Positions 50,811 through 60,600 of a DNA stretch of 64,000 bases are shown in pieces. A model generated the notes under the pieces. The model saw only the letters and a list, made by a program, of their open reading frames with translations, made no database searches and was not told where the DNA came from. Positions within the stretch are counted from its first letter, which is position 1, and every line of letters starts with the position of its first letter. The translations under genes and the position numbers were made by a program. The DNA comes from Heligmosomoides polygyrus polygyrus (taxonomy: Eukaryota; Nematoda; Chromadorea; Rhabditida; Heligmosomidae): contig OX377201.1 in NCBI GenBank assembly GCA_947396885.1, forward strand, positions 28,931,923 to 28,995,922, read 5' to 3'.

Positions 50811-51050
50811 TAGCGCAGTCGAATGAGGTGCCGGCTGTCGCGTGCCCGATTTCAGGCTTCTGATTCGGATTTTCCGCCCAGGCCAACCATGCCGTCCTTC
50901 CCTTCGGGGTCGCTGAGTTGGCTTCAGACTGGTCTATAAAGGATAAAACATTGACTAGTCCATCGGCTGGCCACCGCAGTCATTGAATGGCCAAATACGC
51001 ATTCGATTCGCCTCCACGACGTTCCGTGGGAACGGAATGCGTATAAAATT
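50811..51050 (+). repeat. tRNA-derived SINE (SINE-1) with MITE in its A-box
   Basis: TAGCGCAGTCGAATGAGGTG, GATTCGGATTTTCCGCC, CCAAATACGCATTCGATTCG and GGGAACGGAATGCG blocks. The first few bases lie left of the MITE at about 50652-50668. Confidence 0.75.
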
Positions 51051-51059
51051 TTAGGTGAC

Positions 51060-51430
51060 ATCTTTTATGCGTAGAAGCTCAAGAGCGCCGTCAGGCAGAA
51101 TTGGTCCGAATCTTTAAAAATTTATAGATGAGCCATGCATTCAATTTCTGTGTGATATCCTGGCGACTTTTATAAGAGCATTTCCTGAGGAGGAAGGCTA
51201 GGAAATTCCTTTAAAACTCCTCACACGCTCACTCTACAACCTGTCTCTCGCTCTATAGGTTGTCGCGCCCACTCGTTTGATTCTGTCGGACTCGGGAATG
51301 GTGAATATTCTTTTGAATGATAGTGGTTGTTAACAAAGATATTGCCTATATAATGTTTTCCGACATTAGTCTAAAAACTTTCAGTACAACCCAATAACAA
51401 CGGCTTCCAGCGAAACGAGCATAATAAATC
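51060..51430. other. Convergent intergenic space between genes B and C
   Basis: No gene or repeat recognised. Gene B ends at about 50.62 kb and gene C at about 51.43 kb, on opposite strands. Confidence 0.4.
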
Positions 51431-51434
51431 AATC

Positions 51435-51440
51435 TTTATT
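51435..51440 (-). terminator. Possible polyadenylation signal of gene C
   Basis: AATAAA on the minus strand, about 170 bp beyond the gene C stop codon. Confidence 0.45.
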
Positions 51441-51607
51441 CAAACAAGGCCAGGCGCTAGATATCGTTTTTGTGAACGCACAAAGTTCCTTCATTTCCCG
51501 CTCTATAGAGTGTACTACCTTAATCCCATAAAACGCAGAGACGCCAGGATGCTTCATTGTCGCATTGTTATGCCACTATGAGGGCCAGATCGACTTCTGA
51601 ATGAACA

Positions 51608-54600
51608 TCAGTACACTTTGTAATCAATGTAGGCACTTTCGGGAAAAGGGCTGGCCTCTTTTTCAGAAGGAGTGGTGGAGGCGGCGCTTTCCTTCTGTCT
51701 CGTGCTATGGTCCACGTACAGCAGTGCTGTCACCCCGAGTGCCATGCCGCCTAGGATGGTGCCAGTCCAGCACTCGACCGTCATCCGGCACGACAAATAG
51801 AACACCGCACACGATGAGATGCACTGAAAGCGTCGATAAACCGTAGACAGCAGGGATTGCAGTGAGCAACAGGTGAAGGATTCATAGAGCTTACCTGGAA
51901 GGCTCTTGTTACCGAGTACACCTCGATGAGGTTCTCCGGCAACACCAACTGGCAAATCGTTACGCGAGACGCTGTCAGAGCGAAGTCTCCCATTCCGATC
52001 AGGTAGCCGTGCAGACAGGTCATGAGGCGGCTGCAAGGATTACAAGGCAGCCTTTTTGTTCTTTTATCCTGTTCAACCGTCACCTGATTTGGGCATGGCT
52101 CATGCGACAGCGTCCCTGATTTTTATTTTTAGATACAATCGTTATGAATACAAAGCATTTTCACGACGAATCGAACACTTTTCAAATGAAACTGCACACT
52201 CTTCTAACCAAGCTTGACGCTTTTGAAACCAAACTGAGCACCTTCCAAATCGAAACGAGCGTCTCTTACGAGGGAATGTCGTCAGCTTCCCATGGAACCT
52301 CGGATTGAGACTTATTTCACGTGAAAGAGCTCGAGACGCTGGTCACAGATATGAAGACCAAATTTGCTAAATGGATCTTCTGAGCAAATCGTGGCCGGCA
52401 GAAGCCGCGATATCTTCCGTATGTTAGGCGCCTTCAATTAGCGTTGGGCGCAGTATTGCGTAATCGGCGGTTCGGTTGGCAGCGCTAACAGCAGCGGCGG
52501 CGGTGCAGTGGTACAGTGCTCGTTCCACGGGATTGGTTTCATTTTCGGTTCCGTCTCTCGGCTTCTCTGCATTTTTTGACCTATGTCCAAGGAGGACCTA
52601 TAATCTCATTTTTAGCACATTTTTGGGCGCTATGGTAGTTGGGGGGGGTCACCAGCATGCCATATGATGCCGCTGCGGGGAGGTGAGCGACACCTGTAGC
52701 CGTATTCATGAAGCGGCGGGAGCGGGAAGGCAGGCGATGCCTTCCCGCTCCCGCCGCATCCCGCTCCCGGCTTCAGGCGCCTTTTATACTTGCGCCGCCT
52801 CGCGGCGCGGCGTGATGGTCGGCATGGCTATCGATTTTTCGCGCCGCGAGGCGGCGCCGCATCGCTTCTATGCTCCGCCGCCGCAAAACACCACACTTGA
52901 CGGAATTTTGGGTTACGGTATTCTGCGGATCGCGCCGCCGAGGGACAGGGCGCGACGCGGCGCGATCAGCCGCGGCAGACTCGGTGTTGAGGGGAGATTT
53001 CACCTTTTCGACCAAACTTCTTCTATTGGGAAGGAGGAGGGCGTATTTAGGGTGCTGATCACGAATCTGACATCGTTTTTTGAAGTTACAGGCGATTACC
53101 AGGTTTGGATGATTAGGGAGTTTGAGCGAAATCGGTGACCATGACCTTAGCCCGTACCTTCTGTAACCTAGGAAGAAAATGGAGATCTGTACACATTCAC
53201 GAGGCTTCATATACCACGCTAAGGATATGTTTAGTGCACAGTGACCCTAGAATGGTCAAACAAGAAAGAATTTTCAGTGATTTTTGACGATGAGTACCTT
53301 CCAGCAGTTTTACATTTGGACCCGCACGTATCGCAAAATAAGGAGGGGTTTAGTGCCGTTTGTATTGCAGGGGATTCGACTCAATACCACACTCACCAGT
53401 TTCAACCGTAGGTTGAGCGGACGACTTCGACTCCAAGCTTAACAGAGGAATCGTCGCTCACCGAAGAAATCCCACGACAAACATTGACAAGATGCAATGC
53501 TCTGATCAACCAGACCAATCCTTTCTGTTTTGCTCCCTCAACGACTCATGGACCGCTTCGGGAACACGGGCCGCAGTGCCCAGAAGCTCGTGGCCGCGCG
53601 TCCCTGACGCTCCCCGTTCTAACAGCAATCGTGCAGCGGCGCGTCAAATTCGGGGCGCGGCGCGACTGGCCGCGCCGCTCCCCAAATTGACGCGCCGCGC
53701 CGCGGCGGGAGTATAAAAGGCGCCTCATACAACCCGGTCGGTATTCATGAACCGCCGGGAAGCGGGAGCAACCGCGACGCGCGAGTTAGATTCGCAGCGG
53801 AGGCGGGAATTGCAAGATTTCAAAAACCAATTTCTCAAATTACCGCTGTCTCAACCACGGATGAGCGGATAACGAAATTGTGAGACCCGGATTACGGACA
53901 ATTTTGCCTAAAAATGGCCGGATAACGGAAACACGGATAACGAACAAGCAACAAAAATTAAAACTGGCTTTAAACTGCTCGAATCTCAACAGAATATTAG
54001 ATGTTCACGCACTGTCAAGTTACATGCCATCTCTCACCATTTTAAAAGTATTTTGAAGAAAAAAGGTGAGCTGTTACCGAGCTTATCGGCGAGAAAAGTG
54101 GCACGATCCCCAATAGAGAAACCAAGACTATTTTATAATACAATCTTTTGCCACTTCACTCGGCTGATGTTTCGGCACAACCACCTTCAGTGGATGGAGA
54201 TAACAAGGAGCGCTTAAGAAACTACTCGCTTATAGATCATTTCACAGCACAAATTGCAATTTAAAACTATTCCTTTCCATCAACCGAATAAGGTCTGCAT
54301 AATCAGCCTAGTTCCACAGCTTGACAACCACTACTGTTGTTCGACAGTATCGCTATATCTGAGGTAGTCGAACGCGAAACTGTCTGGGATGCATGAAATA
54401 ATTTATAACAATTTAATTTATAATTTATAACAAACAATTTAAAATAATTGGATGCAATTTATAACTGCACCATTTAAATTTTTAATTTTGCCGCATGTAA
54501 ATAAATCGAACACATAGATCGCCGTGTGGGAATGCCCCGTTGTTAGTGTAGTCACCTTCGTGGCGTTCTATCCTTTCACTCGTTTGTTCGATTTCTACGA

Positions 54601-57600
54601 CATCTCTGCGTGCACGGCGCACCCAGGCCGTAGCGCACAGCGTTGGACGTGCGACTATTAGGTTAAGTTAATCCTCCATATTCTCTAAAGATGAGACGAA
54701 GATAGACTACAAGAAGAAATGGTTGAAGGATTGTGATAACAGTTTGTAGACTTTTTCGAAGATTTTGGAACTACTCTACTATTGAGGAAATAATTTCTAA
54801 TTTAACACATACCTTCAGTTTTATTTTTATTTTATTGTTTATTACGAAGTTCAATCCTATTTCGCTGACGATCTCTTCTTTTCCACGCAGGACCTGCTCG
54901 TAAAATGTCCACCGACTGGCAATGGGAATGTATAAGAAGTGGTACTGCGAGAAATAGAGTGCGTGGCGCATCCGACGAAAGAACTACTCATCGTCAATGT
55001 TTCAGATCAATTATGTGATTTCTTTAAAATCAAGTAAGTGACAGAAGCCGTACCCCCCCCCCTCCCTTAATCTCCTCAGAAGATGGCCAGGAACACGTTA
55101 CGAGACATATAGCGAAGATAACCCCACGTGAAGACGACTTTCGATGGCAAAATCGCCATCGAAATTCTATTTCTTGCAATTGCACACACCACCTCATTGA
55201 CGGCTTCCCGGCGTTCCCGACCGGTTGAGTGCGGGTAGGCCGGGAGCCTCCCGTCATCGGCGTGGGAGGCTCCCGTTGCTTCCCGACATGTTCGTGAATA
55301 CGATCTTTTGCCTCCCGCCTCGGTCGCTTCCCGCGGGAAGCCTTGAACGCTCCCGGGAACGTTCATGAATATGGCCACTGGAGTCCCTTCCCCCGCCTAA
55401 ATGTGTGATCTCCTGCGCTGACTCGAAGGAGAGCACAGATGTAGGTAGGGGAACGTCGTTGAAGTTCGGAACTTCAGAGTCATCTCATTTGCGTGAATCG
55501 CGTCATCCGAGCATCATCCTCGCGACCTTACGCCGCGCGACGCTCATCATACAGGGTGCGTAAAAAGTATTTACGCACTAAACGTAAACGTTAGAAAAAA
55601 GAACGCATGATAAAATTTAACAACTTTCTATACAAAATGTCGACAATAACCTGCGAACAGAATAGCATCACCTGTATATTATATGGACTTCTTTGCTGCG
55701 AATACAGGGGCGAAGACGAGGAAAGGCATCGACGGTGCGCCGCAAGTATGTAGAACACGTCGATTCTTCACTGACTTCATACGTTTGTGGAAAGTAGTGC
55801 AGTGCAAGCCTTGTTCTCCAAAACCTCCCATAAAGAGTAATTCAGTGAAGTTCCTAAAATTTGGAAAGAGTCGATCGTCGCGGCTATTCTAAAAGCTCAA
55901 AATTCACCATCGGTGTCTTCCTTCCGACCCATAGCGTAAATCCTACTTCAATGAAGATAATGGAAAAGATTGTGCGGGATAAAATCGTAGCATGGTTCAA
56001 TAGAAACAAATCAATTCCATTTGAACAGCATGGATTTACGGAGGGATCTTCTACTACTACACAACTCGCTGACTGCACCTTTGACTGGAGTCTTGCATTG
56101 AATAATGGAGACTTGGTTGATGTTATTTACGTTGATTTGTCAAAGGCTTTTGACAAGATAAGCCACAAAATGCTTCTAAAAAAGCTTCATAATCTTGGCA
56201 CTACAGGATCTTTGCATAAGTGGATTCAATCGTATCTGCATGGAAGGCGTATGCGTGTTAAAGTTGGTAATTCTTTTTCGATATGCTATGATTGCAGAAG
56301 TGGGGTTCCCCAGGGAGGTGTGCTGTCACCGGTTCTTTTTCTTGCGTACACCTGCGATCCACGGATCTCCCTCGATAGAGAGCCTTCGGGCTCTCTTGTT
56401 AAGAGGGATCTCGGGCCGCTTGTCGCAGGGCCACGTGGCGCGTCCCCGGGTGGTGGATAGGGGAATTAAACGCGAACCAAATGCGACCGTGTACTGCCCA
56501 GAGACGCAGGTGGGATGCAGGGGATGAACTCCTTGCTCCTGCTGTGTCGGGTCGATGCGTTCCTTGTGCGTGGGAGCGGCATGTTCGTGCACAGTGTGCG
56601 TGGATGTGTCCGTGACTGTGCGGATTGTAACTGTGTCGGCTCGGCCAAAAGCTTGCACTCGGTAGACTGGGAGTACATGTAAGGCGATTCGAGGCCGCCT
56701 TAAGTCTCGCCCCGTCCCTTCGGGCAGTCTGGCTGGCTGCCCGGAGTACCCCGCCCGCACGACAGAGCCTGACTAGCTACCTGTGTTGTATTCCAGTCAC
56801 ACACAGCAGCACTAAAGGGCCTCATTCCCCTGACCCCGAAAGAGCCCCCATTTCTGCAGCGATGGGAAGGACGAGTACGGAGAGGCTGCTAAAATCTCAG
56901 GGCCTAACCAGGCTGCGCAAACTGAGAAGGACTAGGATGACGATCTGTACTTACAACGCCCGCACGCTTGCGTCGGAAGCATCCGTCGAGGACCTGATGA
57001 TGCAAGCCAGGAAGATCAAGTACGACGTCATCGGACTGACCGAGACGAGAAGACACCACCCCCTACACGCCGCCTACGACTACGGAGAAGAACTGTTCCT
57101 CGGAACATGCGACAGCAGGGGAGTAGGCGGCGTTGGTGTCCTCGTCAACACGCACTTGGCCATGAACATCGATTCGTACGAGTCTCTGACAAGCCGAATC
57201 GGACGTCTGCGACTGAAGCGATGTGGCTTCGTGCCAGCCTTGACTGTGTTCGTCGCGTATGCCCCAACATCCGACTACGACGACGAAGACGTCGAGGCCT
57301 TCTACGTGGAGCTGGAGAAGTTCTATAAGGAAGATCACACCTTCTACAAGGTGATCGTCGGCGACTTCAACGCCAAGATCGGGCCACGAAGGTCGTCGGA
57401 AGAACTTCACATCGGAACCCACGGTTTGGAGTGGAACGAGCAAGGTGAAAGGCTGTCTGAGTTTATCATGTCGACCAAGACCATCCATGGAAACTCGCAG
57501 TTCCAGAAGCCTCCCTCCCTACGATGGACCTGGGAATCCCCCGGTGGCCAGTTCCACAACGAGATCGACCACATCATCTTCAATCGCAAGTATTGCCTGA

Positions 57601-60600
57601 CCGATGTCTCCGTTGTCCCCAAGTTCTACACGGGATCGGACCACCGCCTCCTTCGCGCGAGGTTCCGCTTTTCGCGTCAAGAAGAGAAGGCCGCGAAATT
57701 CAAGAAGAGGAATCCCAGAACGACCATCAACTGGGATCTCTACACCTCTCTTGTCGGCCTTTGGGAAGATGCCGTCATGGACAAGTCGACGAGGAATACG
57801 ATCGCTTCGTGCACCATCTCCACGATAGTGCTAAGGGAGCCGAGAGCTTGAAGACCACCAAGAGACGCCTGTCTCCGGAAACTCTCGAGTTGATACGCCA
57901 GCGTGGAGCAGCACGAGCGTCAGGCAACTACCAACTGACGTCCGAGCTTGCAAAGCTATGCAGAGCGGCGATAAAGGAAGATCTGAAGGAGAGAAGGGCG
58001 GAAGTGTTGGCTGAAGCAGCAGAGGCAGGGCTGAGCATCCGCAATGCCCGCCGGAACTTCGCCAACTTCAAGACCAAGATGACCGCTCTCCGACGTCCTG
58101 ACGGAACCATCACCTCTTCCAGAAGGACCATGGAGAAAGTCATCCACGACTTCTACTCCGATCTCTTCGATAGCCACGTCCACCTGCCCCCATGCCATCT
58201 TCCGCAGGATGGATACGTCGTCCCCTCTGTTCTCTCTTCCGAAATCCGACACGCCATCTCGTCGGTGAAGAAACGTACAGCACCCGGTCCTGACAGGATC
58301 AGAGCTGAACACCTGAAGAACCTCCCGCCAGCGCTCATCAACACCTTGGCGCGGCTCTTCACACGCTACCTGTCCGAATGCAAGGTTCCATCTCAGTGGA
58401 AGACCAGCAAGACCGTTTTGCTGTACAAGAAGGGAGACGTGCACGACATTGGCAACTATCGCCCGATCTGCCTGTTTTCCGTAGTCTACAAGCTGTTCAC
58501 TCGAGTCATCCTGAATAGGATTAGTAGGACGCTGGACGAAGGACAGCCATGCGAACAAGCAGGATTTCGGAGAGGATTCAGCACGATCGACCACATACAC
58601 ACCATTACGAAGCTCATCGAAGTGTCGCGAGAGTACAAGCTGCCGCTGTGCCTTACGTTCATCGACCTGAAGAAGGCATTCGACTCCGACTGAAGCGGTC
58701 ATGGAAGCCCTGCTCACCCAGGGCGTTCCTACTCAGTACATCAGAGTCCTTCGAGAGCTGTACAGTGGATTCACGACCAAGATCTCACCATTCTACAACG
58801 ACGTCGTCATTGACGTGAAGAGAGGGGTTCGACAAGGGGATACCATATCCCCGAAGCTCTTCAGCGCCACCCTCGGACTAGAATGGGAAGACATGGGAGT
58901 GAAGGTCGACGGCCGGCAACTGCACCATCTTCGCTTCGCTGACGACATCGTGCTCATAACACCGAGCATCAGTCAGGCGGAACGAATGCTGGCCAACTTC
59001 GATCGTGTATGTGGAAGCGTTGGACTGCAGCTGAATCTTACGAAGACGATGTTCATGAAGAACGGATGGGTTTCTGATGCCCCATTCTCGCTCAGCGGAA
59101 CGAACGTCTCCGAATGCTCCAGCTATGTGTATCTGGGTCGCGAAGTCAACATGACCAACGACCTAGCACCAGAGCTGAGCAGGAGGAAACGAGCGGCTTG
59201 TGGAGCTTTCAAGAGCGTCGAAGAAGTCGTGAAGAAAACGAAGAACGTCCGACTCCGTGCCCACCTATTCGACTCCACTGTTCTTCCTGCCCTAACATAC
59301 GCCTCAGAGACCTGGGCTATACGAAAGCAGGATGAACACGCGATCAGCGTCGCGCAACGTGGAATCGAGAGGACGATGCTCGGAGTGACACGACTCACGC
59401 AAGTGAGAGAAGGCCTCCGGAGTTCCGAGCTTCGCCGACGTTCGAAGATCAGAGACGCTGTCGCATGGGCCAAGTCGTCGAAAATTAGGTGGGCCGGCCA
59501 CGTAATGCGATTCGCAGACACCCGCTGGACGAGAGCCGTCACAGATTGGATTCCGCGGGATGTCAAAAGAACACCAGGACGCCCACCAACGCGTTGGTCG
59601 GACTTCTTCGTGAAAGCCCTGAACGACCGATATGACGCTCTTCGTGTCTCTCGAGCGAGGAGGATCCATTGGACCACTCTGGCACGCGACAGGGACGAAT
59701 GGAGACGCTGCTGGCGCCCGCTCGAGCAAGTCGATGATCAACGGGACGACAGGTGATACAGGTGATACACCTGAGATCCTCCTGCTGTTCTATCCACACA
59801 CTCTCGTGTGAAGGTACAGATGTATGCCGATGACGTAAAAATTTATGGGAGGTACAATCATAGCAATAAGACTGAGGTTTGCCAGGCTTTATCCCAATCC
59901 CCATCATGATGGCAGTATGGGCTAATGTTTGGAAAATTCCTTTGAATCCTTCCAAAACTTCAGTTTTCCATATTGGTGAAGCGCCGATTGTAGAATTTGG
60001 TCTTAATAACTGTGCGTTTAGGTCTGCATCGGAAGTTCGCGATCTTGGAATTTTCTTGGACAGTGGATTAGGTTTCAATAATCACATTGATATAATAGTA
60101 CGGAGAGCTTTTTCTGTCCTTTTTCTCGATTTTCAGGAACCTGAAATGTAATGACAGCACGATACTGATCGAACTGTACAAGTCTTACGTTTTACCAGTA
60201 TTGGAGTACTGCTCTCGGATTTGGAGTCCTTTCACCAGAAAACAAATAGAAAAAATTGAAAAAGTTCAGAAGACCTTTACAAAGATCTTATTTAGTCGTT
60301 GTGTAAACTGTTCCAATTCTATTCGAACGTGTCCTAGGTACAAAGAACGACTAAAATTATTTGGCCTAGATAGTCTACTGTACAGACGGATTGTAAATGA
60401 TCTACTGTTTTGTTTCGAAATCCTAAAAGGCGAATCTAGACTTAAAGCTAGTAAATATTGGACCTTTTTGCCAACTCAAGGTCGACGTAATAGCTACTGC
60501 TTTCGTTATCCCAAGGTAAAGAAGAGACACCGAGAAAAGGTTTTAATTCTCTTCTTTCGAGGAGCTCGTTGGTTACAAATGCTACCACCTAGCCTACTAG

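Larger units (their letters stand above)
56361..59765 (+). mobile_element. Full-length RTE-A retrotransposon, 3.4 kb, 14-bp TSD
   Basis: Flanked by TACACCTGCGATCC (56347-56360) and TACACCTGAGATCC (59766-59779), which differ at one base. It has a 500-bp GC-rich 5' UTR, an endonuclease frame, a linker and RT, ending in GGTGATACA repeats. Compared with the 21.8-kb copy it has a 1-bp deletion near 57785, a 5-bp deletion near 58690 that ends the RT frame early, and a 15-bp in-frame deletion near 58875. It is structurally complete but cannot make a full product. It is inserted in the RT of the CR1-like LINE. Confidence 0.92.
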
